Part shown: piece after piece, positions 16,300 through 25,425 of the stretch
How the letters are laid out: every line of letters begins with the position of its first letter
Numbering within the stretch: the stretch's first letter is position 1
NCBI GenBank assembly: GCA_003298465.1
Contig: QNGA01000011.1
Location: forward strand, 95,230-159,229
Source of the DNA: a halophilic archaeon
GTDB taxonomy: Archaea > Halobacteriota > Halobacteria > Halobacteriales > Haladaptataceae
Direction: 5' to 3'
DNA length: 64,000 nucleotides
The notes under the pieces: model-generated
Databases searched by the model: none
Told to the model about the DNA's origin: nothing
What the model saw: only the letters and a program-made list of their open reading frames with translations
Position numbers and translations under genes: made by a program

Positions 16300-19008
16300 T
16301 TAACGTGATAATGTATGAAGTAGCCGCCTCATAAGTGTTGTCGTGAGGGGGTGCTCGCCGTACTGGTCGAGAAGCGGGAACGTACAGGCCGTGATCGAGC
16401 CGTCGCCGTACGAGCGCGAGACGAGCGGACTGGAGTGGTTCGCTAGCCAGCCTTCGACGTAGCCAACGTGTACCTCGTCGGTCGCGTCCAGGTCGCTGAC
16501 GACGGCATAGGGGTACACCCCCTCGAACGTCCACCCGAGTCGTCTCCCCTCGGTGAGATCGTCAAGGAGCGGCGTATCGTGATAGTAGAGCGAGGACACG
16601 AGACGCCAACTCTCGTGCGGTGGAAGATCCGTGAACTCGAAACAGTCCGTCTGCGCCATCGACCCACTCGAAGTGGGAACGACGAGCACGTGTCCCCCGG
16701 CTTCCGCGAATGCTTCGAGACGCTGGTCGATTCGAGTGGTGATTGCGACGTCCACATCGTCGTCGAGTTGGTGGCGTACATCTACGCCGTCGGCAACGAG
16801 GGCGGACACTGCGGTCCCCCGGAGATAGATCACCGTCTCGTTTGCGAACGTCGCTGTCTCACGGTCAACGAACGTGACGGACTCTTCGGTAGAGGGATCG
16901 TTCGGAGCGTCCGCGAGCGATGCTGTCATTTCGACGGTCGTCACCTCGGTATCTTCCCGAGCCGAGACCGAGAACGCCCCCTCGATAGTTCGCTGATCGC
17001 GGGGATCGAGGGCAACCACTTCCGCCTCTTCGTCATCGTCCACGGTCCACGAGAGCGTCCCCGTCACCGACTTCGTCGAATCGTTCACCACCACTACGTC
17101 CACCGGAACGGTTTCGTCGGCCCACGCCACTCGTCGGGCGGGTTCGAGTGCGACCATCACGTCGCCGTTTATAGCAGCGAGCCGGTCGTAGAACGCCTTC
17201 CGTTCACGGAGGTAGGTAAGCACCCCGTTGAACTCCCACTCGACATCGGTAAGCTGAGTTAGGACGTACCCGGCAACGTCTTCTCGACTGCGCATTTCCT
17301 GTATCAGGCTCTTCAAGGACGTGAACTCGCGCTCCTGCCAGGTTGCTGCGAGATCTGCGTAGTCGTCGAAGACCGTCTCCAGGGCTGTAGACGCGAAATT
17401 CGCGTCTACGTCGTTCGGCTGTTTGTACTCGTCCGTGAGGAAGTCGTGGTGGAACCAGGGAGGGTCACCGTCGTACTGGTCACGAATCGCCCCGACGTCG
17501 TCCATACCCCACGTGCCAAATTCCGAAACGATGATCGGGACGTCCTCGACGGTCGTGTCCACTACACCGTAGTTGTCGCCGGGGTGGGTGAGGATGTGGT
17601 CGAGGTCGTCCGTCCATTCCTGACTGCGGTCGGGTTCGACGAAGTAGCGGTGGTAGTCGTTGATGTCGGTGGCGACGTGGGCCCATCCGGAGTTGTCGCA
17701 GATGAGCCGTGTCGGATCCCACTCGCTGACCGTGTCGTAAAAGTCGGTCAAGTAGGCCTGCTTTTCGTCGTCGGACCACAGGGATTCCGTCTCGTCGTTC
17801 TGCTGCAGCCACTTGTTACGGTTGCCGAAACCCCACTCCTCGTTGTAGAGACTCCAGACGACGACGCTCGGATGGTTGTAATCGCGCTCGACCAATTTAC
17901 GGAGTTGCTCGCGGACTGCGGCGCGCGATTTCTCCGTGTCCACGGAGGGGCTTGCCGGCTCTTCCCAGACGAGGAGGCCGTGCTTGTCCGCCAGGTCGAG
18001 GAAATCGGGATGTGCTGGTTTGAGATGTTTCCGAACCAAGTTGAACCCGAGTTCCTTCGTCCGCTTGATCTCCCACTCGAGAACGTCTTCGTCCCGCGGA
18101 CGGTAGAGGGTTTCAGGATAGTATCCCTGGTCAAGTACGCCGCGAATCGTAATCGGTTCGCCGTTAAGTGTGACGTTTCCGTCGGCTATCCCGACGCTTC
18201 GGAAGCCGAAGGTGTCCACGTACTTATCGACGACCGTTCCGTCCTGCTCCAGACGAACGACGATGTCGTAGAGCGTCGGCGAGTCGGGGGTCCAGTAGTC
18301 GGGGTCGTCAACGGAGAGTTCGACTGGACTCGCAAGATCCGTCGTGTTCGCGCCAGCGACGACTGTTCCGTCTAAGCGGACGGTGACCCTGGCATCGATA
18401 TCCTCAGACGTGCGAGTTTCCGAGTGGACGTCGACGTCGACTGTCACCGTATTCGACGCCAAATCGGGGGTGATAGACGCCGTCTCGACCCGCATCGCCG
18501 GTCGAAAGCGTAGTGACACGGACTGCCAGATACCGCTGACGCGCGTGTACCACGGCGGTCCCTGTTTGCCGTGCGGGATTTCGCGGAGGTCCTCCGGATC
18601 GTGGACGCGAACGACGACGGTGTTGACTCCTTCGTTCAGGACGTCGGTGACGTCGACCTGGAAGGGGAGGTAGCCACCCTGGTTGGCGCCGACCCGGGTC
18701 CCGTTGACCCAGACCGTCGCCGCGTAGTCGACCGCCCCGAACCGGACGAGCGCGTTTTCTTCCACCTGCGGGGTTTCGTCGATCTCGAACGTTCGTCGGT
18801 ACCAGGCAGTTCCCGTGTACTCACGGAGTTCGTCGAGTTCTTGCCATGCATGAGGTATCTCGACCGTCCGCTTGTCCGACCACTCGGATTCTGGTTCGAA
18901 CCACTGCTCGGCCAAGCCGCGATCACTGGGGTCGACGGTGAACTCCCAGGACCCACTGAGGGTTTCTGTCGTGCGAAACTCCGACCGTGGTGTAGTGTTA
19001 GATGACAT
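16300..19008 (-). CDS. Glycoside hydrolase family 2 protein (beta-galactosidase/glucuronidase type)
   Basis: A 902-residue enzyme without a signal peptide, so probably cytoplasmic. Domain order: jelly-roll sugar-binding domain (about 1-180, with TGTAWYRRTFEI and VNGTRVGANQGGYLPF), immunoglobulin-like domain (180-285), TIM barrel (285-600) and a long C-terminal beta-rich region. The acid/base Glu is in VWSLYNEEWG (Asn389-Glu390) and the nucleophile is Glu496 in VSEFGTWG. It starts an operon with the dgoD-like gene. A paralogue lies at 26689-29358; the two share a nearly identical 101-base tract. The substrate is a beta-linked sugar, perhaps galactoside, inferred from dgoD. Confidence 0.9.
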   Translation of the reverse strand: MSSNTTPRSEFRTTETLSGSWEFTVDPSDRGLAEQWFEPESEWSDKRTVEIPHAWQELDELREYTGTAWYRRTFEIDETPQVEENALVRFGAVDYAATVWVNGTRVGANQGGYLPFQVDVTDVLNEGVNTVVVRVHDPEDLREIPHGKQGPPWYTRVSGIWQSVSLRFRPAMRVETASITPDLASNTVTVDVDVHSETRTSEDIDARVTVRLDGTVVAGANTTDLASPVELSVDDPDYWTPDSPTLYDIVVRLEQDGTVVDKYVDTFGFRSVGIADGNVTLNGEPITIRGVLDQGYYPETLYRPRDEDVLEWEIKRTKELGFNLVRKHLKPAHPDFLDLADKHGLLVWEEPASPSVDTEKSRAAVREQLRKLVERDYNHPSVVVWSLYNEEWGFGNRNKWLQQNDETESLWSDDEKQAYLTDFYDTVSEWDPTRLICDNSGWAHVATDINDYHRYFVEPDRSQEWTDDLDHILTHPGDNYGVVDTTVEDVPIIVSEFGTWGMDDVGAIRDQYDGDPPWFHHDFLTDEYKQPNDVDANFASTALETVFDDYADLAATWQEREFTSLKSLIQEMRSREDVAGYVLTQLTDVEWEFNGVLTYLRERKAFYDRLAAINGDVMVALEPARRVAWADETVPVDVVVVNDSTKSVTGTLSWTVDDDEEAEVVALDPRDQRTIEGAFSVSAREDTEVTTVEMTASLADAPNDPSTEESVTFVDRETATFANETVIYLRGTAVSALVADGVDVRHQLDDDVDVAITTRIDQRLEAFAEAGGHVLVVPTSSGSMAQTDCFEFTDLPPHESWRLVSSLYYHDTPLLDDLTEGRRLGWTFEGVYPYAVVSDLDATDEVHVGYVEGWLANHSSPLVSRSYGDGSITACTFPLLDQYGEHPLTTTLMRRLLHTLSR
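18644..18744. repeat. Nearly identical 101-bp tract shared with the second GH2 gene
   Basis: On the minus strand this segment of the sugar-binding domain matches 26932-27032 in the paralogous GH2 gene with one difference (GGT versus GGC in the NQGGY region). Flanking DNA has many silent differences, so local gene conversion is suggested. Confidence 0.75.
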
Positions 19009-19238
19009 CGATAGCGTCTACTTCGTCGTGATACTGCTCGTCGTGGAATCCGATGGAGAGTTTAGGGTCGGGCGTGACCGACGGACGAGCGAGTTCACGT
19101 TTGCGCCTACGTCAATCGTGTGGTAGTAAAAAGGTTCCCCCGAGACTGCATGCCGAGAGTACGTTCCCGGTACGTCACGGTAACCCCGGGTGTTTCTCTA
19201 TGGGAAATACTATGTAGGGGACTTCCCGATGTCTTACC

Positions 19239-19982
19239 ATGCCTCCCCAAGACGTACCAGTGAGTTCCGTGGCCTCCTCGTTCGCTGTTATCGAGGGACT
19301 TCGTGAACTCGGACCGGCCGGTGTTACGGAACTTGCATCCCATCTCGACCGGTCGAAGAGCTCGACCTACAAACACTTGGATACGTTGCGCCGCCTCGGG
19401 TACGTCGAGAAGGTCGATGGCGAGTATGCTCTCGGCCTCGAGTTCTTCCGTCTCGGCTACCACACGCGGCACAGTCGAGAGTTATACGAGGTCTCTCAGG
19501 AGCCCTTGGACGATCTCGCAGTGACGACGGGCGAGACGGTTTCGCTCATCGTCGAAGAAGGAGGAGAGGCTATTTGTCTCTATCAGGCCACGGAGCGGCA
19601 GGTGGCCGACACGGAGATTCAGGAGGCAGAGCGCGTTCCACTCGACGCCTCCGTCGCCGGGAGAGCCATTCTCGCGTGGCGGCCGGAAGACGAAGTGACG
19701 GAGTTGCTCGATTCCGAGTCGCGGAATGGGTACGACCGCTATCGTGAGCTTCAATCCGACCTCCGTTCTATTCGAGACCATCACATCGCCATCGAACGGA
19801 CGGACGCAGCAGCGTACAACGGGGTCGCCGTTCCGATTCGCGACGTCGACGATTACGCTATCGGGGCCGTGATGGTGACGGGGCCGCCGACGAGTCTCTC
19901 GGGAAAGCGACTCGAAGAGGATATTTCGGGTCTACTGGTGAGCGCTGGGAAGGGAATCGAAGTCACTTTGGCCTCTACCTAG
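19239..19982 (+). CDS. IclR-family transcriptional regulator
   Basis: A 247-residue regulator. Residues about 8-70 are the winged-helix DNA-binding domain (SSFAVIEGLREL, VTELASHLDRSKSSTYKHL, LGYVEKV). The remainder is the IclR effector domain with the ligand-pocket strands TGETVSLIVEEGGEAICLYQ and the closing YNGVAVPIRDVDDYAIGAV segment. It is divergently placed to the GH2-dgoD operon and lies within the saccharide locus, so it most likely senses a sugar or sugar acid and controls these genes and perhaps the ABC importer. Activator or repressor mode cannot be told from sequence. Confidence 0.9.
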   Translation: MPPQDVPVSSVASSFAVIEGLRELGPAGVTELASHLDRSKSSTYKHLDTLRRLGYVEKVDGEYALGLEFFRLGYHTRHSRELYEVSQEPLDDLAVTTGETVSLIVEEGGEAICLYQATERQVADTEIQEAERVPLDASVAGRAILAWRPEDEVTELLDSESRNGYDRYRELQSDLRSIRDHHIAIERTDAAAYNGVAVPIRDVDDYAIGAVMVTGPPTSLSGKRLEEDISGLLVSAGKGIEVTLAST

Positions 19983-20323
19983 CGCGTTTCCTATCTGGAA
20001 ACGGTCGGACTCGCGTCACTACTGTTCGGTTGTAACGTCCAATCTATTACACCCCTAATTTTGTAATGACCAGCCTCGGAGACGATCTCTTTTCACCTTC
20101 AATCAATCGCAACGAACTTCGTTTCCAGATGGGAAATGCGCGACGGGGGAGGCTAGAAACTATAATGAACAATCATCTGCCACCGTTGCGTTCGAGCCTG
20201 CCGACGGTGTCGCTCTGCGTTTATTGTTGGGAAACGATCCGCAGGCAGAAGCTGAAGCGTCTGACGACGTCCTCCTACTCGAAAGAACAGAGCGAAGAAC
20301 TGCAGGAAGGAAAACGCAGTGGG
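19983..20323. other. Intergenic region, no supported gene
   Basis: About 340 bases between the IclR gene and the end of the leftward ATPase gene. An 88-codon frame at 20066-20332 overlaps that gene's end and shows no protein-like features. Confidence 0.4.
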
Positions 20324-21433
20324 CTACGCTGAAACCGGACGTCCGTGATCGACGGTGAGGTTCTCTTCAGTTTCGTGGTCGAAGAGGTGCATCTTCGCTT
20401 CGTTAAACCGGAGCTGCACCTGTTCGCCTTCCTGGATATCCGTCGAGGAAGGAACCCGAACGGTGCACTCCTCCTGGTCGATGTGGAGGTAGACGTAGTA
20501 GTCGCTTCCGACAGGTTCGACGACGTCGACCGTTGCCGAGATGGCGTCTTCACCGTCTTCGATGATCTCGATATCCTCCGGTCGGATGCCGAGTGTGAGC
20601 ACATCTCCGGTCTTTCGGTTGCGTATTCGATCGCGATACTCCACAGGTAAACGATACTCGAATCCGTCTCCGTGCAGGTGGTCTCCCTCGAGGGTTACGT
20701 CGTAGAAGTTCATCGAGGGGCTACCGATGAAATCTGCGACGAACAGGTTCGCAGGTTCGTCGTAGAGGGTTTCGGGATCGGCGATCTGCTGAAGTTGTCC
20801 TTCGGCCAGGACAACAACCCGGTCGCTCATCGTCATCGCTTCTTCCTGATCGTGTGTGACGTAGATGGTGGTCGTATCGAGGTCCTCCTGAATCCGTTGG
20901 AGTTCCGTCCGCAGATGGAGGCGGAGTTTTGCGTCGAGGTTCGACAGCGGTTCGTCCATCAGGAACACTTCCGGTTCTCGGACGATGGCTCGCCCGGTGG
21001 CGACGCGCTGTTGCTGGCCGCCGGAGAGGTTGGCGGGTTTCTTGTCGAGGAGCTCCTCGATGTCGAGCATCCGCGACGCTTTTTCGACACGCTCGTTTAT
21101 CTCGTCCTTCGAAAGGTCGGTCTTGAGCTTGAGACCGTAGGAAATGTTCTTTCTCACCGACATGTGGGGGTAGAGTGCGTAGTTCTGGAACACCATCGCG
21201 ATGTCACGGTCCTGCGGCGGAACGTCGTTGAGGGCCTCGTCCCCGAGTCGAACGACTCCGTCGGAGATCTCCTCGAGTCCGGCCACCATCCGGAGGAGCG
21301 TCGACTTCCCGGAACCGGACGGGCCAACGATGGTGATGAACTCCCCGTCTTCGATCTCCATCGAAAAGCCATCGACAGCAACGATACTCTGGTCGTACTC
21401 CTTCCTGACGTCCTCGAAGCTCATCCCGCTCAT
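20324..21433 (-). CDS. Sugar ABC transporter ATP-binding protein (MsmK/UgpC type)
   Basis: A 369-residue ATPase energising the importer encoded divergently. It has Walker A GPSGSGKST (about 36-44), Q-loop VFQNYALYPHMS, signature LSGGQQQR, Walker B VFLMDEPLSNLDA and the H-loop VTHDQEEAMT. The C-terminal 130 residues form the MalK-type OB-fold regulatory domain (FIGSPSMNFYDV, LGIRPEDIEI). Start 21433 (or 21424) is chosen because both Met codons lie just before the first ABC strand; the frame stays open far upstream but crosses the promoter and the divergent gene. ATPases of this class often serve several sugar importers. Confidence 0.92.
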   Translation of the reverse strand: MSGMSFEDVRKEYDQSIVAVDGFSMEIEDGEFITIVGPSGSGKSTLLRMVAGLEEISDGVVRLGDEALNDVPPQDRDIAMVFQNYALYPHMSVRKNISYGLKLKTDLSKDEINERVEKASRMLDIEELLDKKPANLSGGQQQRVATGRAIVREPEVFLMDEPLSNLDAKLRLHLRTELQRIQEDLDTTTIYVTHDQEEAMTMSDRVVVLAEGQLQQIADPETLYDEPANLFVADFIGSPSMNFYDVTLEGDHLHGDGFEYRLPVEYRDRIRNRKTGDVLTLGIRPEDIEIIEDGEDAISATVDVVEPVGSDYYVYLHIDQEECTVRVPSSTDIQEGEQVQLRFNEAKMHLFDHETEENLTVDHGRPVSA

Positions 21434-21467
21434 AGCGTGTTTGCACGTCACCGGGCACCACATTATA

Positions 21468-21487
21468 ACTATTTTGTAAACTATTTT
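21468..21487. repeat. Tandem AACTATTTT repeat in the divergent promoter
   Basis: AACTATTTT occurs at 21468-21476 and again at 21479-21487, an 11-bp period, i.e. one helical turn. It sits in the AT-rich gap between the ATPase gene and the binding protein gene, so it may combine TATA elements of the leftward promoter with a regulator site. Confidence 0.4.
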
Positions 21488-21580
21488 ATCATACCTTCGT
21501 CGAAAAACAGCCTCTCCGAGGAGAAAAACGACGCTACAGGAGCAAAAACTAAGTAGCTGGTTAGAAAAGGGAGTGGTGGA

Positions 21581-22912
21581 ATGGCAAACATTAGCAATAG
21601 CAGCGACGGTACCTCCAGTGGCAGGACCCTCAGTCGTCGGCGAATGCTCACCACACTCAGTGCGGCCGGAGCAGGCGGAATCGCCGGTTGTACTGGAATG
21701 ATCGGTGGCGGGAGTAAGAACAGCGGTACGAACGGCACCATCAAACTCGACTACTGGACGCTCTTCGCCGGGGGTGACGGTAAGGCAATGAAGTCGATGG
21801 TCAAGAAGTTCAACGACCAGCACGACGGGATACAGATAAAGCGCCAGCGTCTTCCGTGGGACGCCTACTACAACAAGCTCTACACATCGCTTACCGGCGG
21901 AAATGCGCCCGACATCGCAGTCATCCATGCGACGCGACTTTTGAAGTACTCGGATTATCTGGTCGGCCTCGACGACCATCTCTCCTCCGGAGCGCAGGGC
22001 AAGTACGTAAACGCGATGTGGAACAAGTCGAGCGTCGGCGACCGGCGAGTCACGCTTCCACTCGACGCGCACCCAGTCGGTCTCTGGTACAACAAGAACA
22101 TCTTCGAGGAAGCCGGCCTCGACCCGGAGAAACCCCCACAAAGCTTCAGCGAACTCGAGGACAAAGCCAACACCATCGTCAAAGAAACAGACAGTCTCGC
22201 GTTCAACCCCGGCCCCTACGGTGGAGCTTCGATGCTACGGTCGTACCTCGCCTTCCTCAAGCAGCGAGGCGGAAGCCTCCTGAACGAAAAGAAGACGAAA
22301 GCAACGTTTGACTCCGAGAACGGATACGCCATCGGCAAGTTCTATCGGAACCTGACTGGTAAATGGAACTGGGACAAGCCTAACACTGCAGAGGACCGCG
22401 GGACGAAGGCATTCCGCGCCGGAGATATGGCCATGGTCGTCAATGGAACGTGGTACTACGGCGTCTGCGAGGAGCAAGACTTCGATTACGGCATGGCCAA
22501 ACCGTACGTCGCCCCGGGGAAGAAGCGGGGAGCGACGTGGGCCAATAGCCACACACTCGGCGTGCCCATGAAGAAAAGCCGTTCGAAAGAAAAGGAGAAA
22601 GCGGCGGCCAAGGCCGTCAAGTGGCTAACGCAACACAGCAAAGAGTGGGCAACGACTGCGGGGCATCTCCCCGCGAGCCAGTCCGTCCTCGAGTCGGACG
22701 ACCTACGGAGCTCCAAGGTCTGGAACAAGTCGCTCAGTACCTTTTACGAAATGGCGAACAAGGGCAACATAGCCTACGTCCCGCGTACCAAGAAAATCCT
22801 AGAGTACAAACGTCCCATCTCCAAGAATATCAACGAGATATACGGACACAAGCAGAAACCGAGGCCGGCGCTCGACGAGGCGGCGAAGAAGGTCGACAAG
22901 ATACTGAAATGA
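21581..22912 (+). CDS. Extracellular sugar-binding lipoprotein of an ABC importer (SBP family 1)
   Basis: A 443-residue exported protein that should capture an oligosaccharide or sugar outside the membrane. The N-terminus has a twin-arginine motif SRRRMLTTLSAAG (about 19-31) and a lipobox GIAGC (about 34-38), so it is a Tat-dependent lipoprotein. The mature part has the family 1 periplasmic fold: IKLDYWTLFAGGDGKAM, NDQHDGIQIKRQRLPW, GNAPDIAVIHATRL. It heads an operon with two permeases and a DUF624 protein, and faces the ATPase gene across a shared promoter region. Lys and Asn content is higher than in neighbouring genes. Confidence 0.92.
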   Translation: MANISNSSDGTSSGRTLSRRRMLTTLSAAGAGGIAGCTGMIGGGSKNSGTNGTIKLDYWTLFAGGDGKAMKSMVKKFNDQHDGIQIKRQRLPWDAYYNKLYTSLTGGNAPDIAVIHATRLLKYSDYLVGLDDHLSSGAQGKYVNAMWNKSSVGDRRVTLPLDAHPVGLWYNKNIFEEAGLDPEKPPQSFSELEDKANTIVKETDSLAFNPGPYGGASMLRSYLAFLKQRGGSLLNEKKTKATFDSENGYAIGKFYRNLTGKWNWDKPNTAEDRGTKAFRAGDMAMVVNGTWYYGVCEEQDFDYGMAKPYVAPGKKRGATWANSHTLGVPMKKSRSKEKEKAAAKAVKWLTQHSKEWATTAGHLPASQSVLESDDLRSSKVWNKSLSTFYEMANKGNIAYVPRTKKILEYKRPISKNINEIYGHKQKPRPALDEAAKKVDKILK

Positions 22913-22938
22913 TACTCCGGATTACAACGTAGATACTC

Positions 22939-23868
22939 ATGTCGTACAAAGAAACTACAGGGGCGCGATTCGAAGCGGTGAGAGCCCTTTATAACCGATT
23001 TGATCGCGAATCGGTTGAGGGAGTCGCCTTCTCGCTGCCCTACCTCGTCCTCTTCACCATCTTCATCCTTTATCCCGTCGCCAAGGGACTCTACATGAGT
23101 TTCTTCGACTGGAATCCGGTAGTCCCGTCGCAATCGGAGTTCATCTTCCTCGAGAACTACATCCGGATGTTCCAGACTCCCCTCTTCTGGAAGGCGCTTC
23201 GGGGAACGGTGATCTTCGTCGTACTGACGGTTCTGCCTCTCGTGGCGCTAGGGCTGGGACTTGCGCTCGGCGTCAACTACGTCGCGAAGGGACGCCGCAT
23301 CTTACGGGCGATATTTTTCAGCCCGTACATCCTGACCGTCTCGGTCGTCGCGCTGGTGTGGATCAGTCTGCTAGGTCCGAGCTACGGTCCGGTCAACTAC
23401 TACGTCGGAGGGATCGTACAGAATCCCCCGCAGTGGTTGAACTCCTACACCTTCGCGATGCCGTCGGTTGCCGCGGCAACCATCTGGTGGGTCAACGGAT
23501 TCAACTTCGTCATCTTCCTCGCCGCCCGCCAGAACGTTCCCGACCGCCTGTACGAGGCGGCGAAACTGGACGGCGCGCGCAACTGGCGAATGTTCCGAGA
23601 CATTACCCTCCCACAGATGCGGGAGTCCATCCTGTTCGTCATGATCGTCCAGTTCATCTTCCAGTTCCAGATCTTCGGGCAGGTGTACATCATGACCGGA
23701 GGCGGTCCCGGAAACTCGACGATGACGCTCGTACTGTACCTCTATCGCGCCGCGTTCCAGTCGCACAACTTCGGTTACGCTGCTGCCGTCGGCTACTTCC
23801 TGTTCGCGGTACTGGTCGCCGTCTCACTCGTCAACTATCGGTTCATCGGCGGTGATGGCGATGAGTAA
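22939..23868 (+). CDS. Sugar ABC transporter permease (MalF/UgpA type)
   Basis: A 309-residue membrane protein with six hydrophobic helices, first near residues 32-53 (VAFSLPYLVLFTIFILYP). The cytoplasmic coupling loop that contacts the ATPase is visible as YEAAKLDGARNWRMFRDITLP (the EAA motif). The second-last loop IMTGGGPGNSTMTLVLYLY is typical of MalF/UgpA partners. It follows the binding protein by 26 bases and overlaps the next permease gene, forming a heterodimeric channel. Confidence 0.92.
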   Translation: MSYKETTGARFEAVRALYNRFDRESVEGVAFSLPYLVLFTIFILYPVAKGLYMSFFDWNPVVPSQSEFIFLENYIRMFQTPLFWKALRGTVIFVVLTVLPLVALGLGLALGVNYVAKGRRILRAIFFSPYILTVSVVALVWISLLGPSYGPVNYYVGGIVQNPPQWLNSYTFAMPSVAAATIWWVNGFNFVIFLAARQNVPDRLYEAAKLDGARNWRMFRDITLPQMRESILFVMIVQFIFQFQIFGQVYIMTGGGPGNSTMTLVLYLYRAAFQSHNFGYAAAVGYFLFAVLVAVSLVNYRFIGGDGDE

Positions 23869-24706
23869 CGTCATCAGCGATATCAGCCGTAAACGCGTAC
23901 AGGACTGGGGCATATACGCCGTTCTCTACGGCGTTGCATTCCTGTTCCTCGTCCCGTACCTGTGGATGTTCTCGACGTCGATCAAACCGCAGGGACAGGT
24001 CTTCACTCAAGTACCCCACTGGATACCTGCGGACGTCACTGCCCGCTGGTATCTGTTGTTACTACAGGAGACGCCGATCGTCCAGTGGGTCATCAACACG
24101 TTCGTCATCTCCACCGTCACGACGGTGATGGTGTTGACTATCGACTCGATGATCGCCTTCGCTATCACGAAACTCGACTGGCCTGGCAAGCGGTACGTGC
24201 TCGGCATCATCATTGCCAGCTTCATGGTGCCAGTGTACGTCAACATCATTCCGCTGTACACGTTGATCTCGGAACTGGGGCTGTTGAACAACTATCTCGC
24301 GGTCATTCTCCCGTTCGCAGCCGGGCCGCTGGGCGTGTTCATGCTCGTTCAGTTCTTCCGGGACGTTCCCGACGAGCTGATCGAGGCTGCTCGCCTCGAC
24401 GGCTTCTCCTCACTGCGTATTTACACGCACATCGTGTTGCCGTTGATGAAGCCGGCGCTGGTTTCGCTTGCACTGTTCATGTTCGTCTGGAGTTGGAACC
24501 AGTTCCTCTGGCCGCTGCTGGTCCTGCAGAACTCCATGGCGTACACGCTCCCCATCGGACTGGTCACCATGCAACCGACGAACGTCTACCAGCCGGGCGT
24601 CGAGATGGCCGCCGCGGCCATTGCATCCGTCCCGCTGTTCGTCGTGTTCCTGCTGCTGCAGGACCAACTGATCAACGCGATTCAGATGCAGGGGGCGACG
24701 AAGTAG
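23861..24706 (+). CDS. Sugar ABC transporter permease (MalG/UgpE type)
   Basis: A permease of about 281 residues with six membrane helices, starting IYAVLYGVAFLFLVPYLWM. The coupling loop is IEAARLDGFSSLRIYTHIVLP and the C-terminus LINAIQMQGATK ends in the short tail usual for MalG-type subunits. Of three candidate starts (GTG 23852, ATG 23855, ATG 23861), 23861 is preferred because a GGCGGTGA Shine-Dalgarno-like sequence lies about five bases before it, inside the end of the upstream gene. It pairs with the preceding permease. Confidence 0.9.
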   Translation: MSNVISDISRKRVQDWGIYAVLYGVAFLFLVPYLWMFSTSIKPQGQVFTQVPHWIPADVTARWYLLLLQETPIVQWVINTFVISTVTTVMVLTIDSMIAFAITKLDWPGKRYVLGIIIASFMVPVYVNIIPLYTLISELGLLNNYLAVILPFAAGPLGVFMLVQFFRDVPDELIEAARLDGFSSLRIYTHIVLPLMKPALVSLALFMFVWSWNQFLWPLLVLQNSMAYTLPIGLVTMQPTNVYQPGVEMAAAAIASVPLFVVFLLLQDQLINAIQMQGATK

Positions 24707-25363
24707 ATGGCCGAGACGACCATCGACTCGGACGTCGACCGCCTTCGAGTTGCGCTCCGAAACGCCAGACGACTCCTCTTCCGAAACGTCGGAGCGTTGG
24801 TGATCTTGAGCGTCTGTTGGTTCGTCGTATCACTGCCGGTCGTTACGATCGGACCAGCAACGCTCGGCGCGTACGTCGCCATCCAGTCGCTGCGACGGAC
24901 GGGCAGCGTCAACCGGAGCGCCGTGGTTTCCACCGTCAAACGAAACGCGTGGAACGCGACCCTTCTCGGACTCCTTCCCACCGTCCTCGTCAGTATCACT
25001 ACCATCAACGTCTACGCCTACTTCCAGACGGGGCGTTTTCTCCTACAAGTAGCTGCTATCGGGTCGTTCTACGCTGCCGTCTACGTCAGCGTGCTGTTGA
25101 TTCCCGTCTTCGTCGCACTGACCGACGAGACGTCCGCACGTACGTCGATGAAGACCGGACACACCTGGATGACCGACCACACTACGCTGGCGTTCACGAC
25201 GGCCACACTGACGCTCGCCGTCCTGGTCGCGAGCCTACTTTTGACCGTTGCCGTCGTTCTCGTCTTCCCCGCCGTTGCCTTCGTACTCCACCTGGAAATA
25301 GTGGATTTCCTTCCAGCCGAAGACCGCTATTCCGGCGCGCAAACCGCGCTGCTCGACTACTGA
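24707..25363 (+). CDS. DUF624/YesL-like membrane protein in the sugar importer operon
   Basis: A 218-residue protein with about five hydrophobic segments (NVGALVILSVCWFVVSLPVV, TLLGLLPTVLVSI, FYAAVYVSVLLIPVFVAL, LAVLVASLLLTVAVVLVF). The SLPVVTIGPATLGAY motif after the first helix is the hallmark of the DUF624/YesL family. It begins directly after the permease stop. In Firmicutes, YesL-like proteins also sit beside pectin or oligosaccharide ABC importers; their role is unknown, possibly an accessory part of the transporter. Finding it in the same arrangement here supports transport-linked function. Confidence 0.75.
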   Translation: MAETTIDSDVDRLRVALRNARRLLFRNVGALVILSVCWFVVSLPVVTIGPATLGAYVAIQSLRRTGSVNRSAVVSTVKRNAWNATLLGLLPTVLVSITTINVYAYFQTGRFLLQVAAIGSFYAAVYVSVLLIPVFVALTDETSARTSMKTGHTWMTDHTTLAFTTATLTLAVLVASLLLTVAVVLVFPAVAFVLHLEIVDFLPAEDRYSGAQTALLDY

Positions 25364-25425
25364 ACGCGCAGCGCCTTTATTAGGACAACCTTTATATTAA
25401 TTCATATCAAAAGGATACTCGTATC

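Noticed and set aside
20066..20332. 88-codon frame between the IclR and ATPase genes
   Set aside because: Runs into the convergent ATPase gene end, basic composition unlike neighbouring proteins, no motif.
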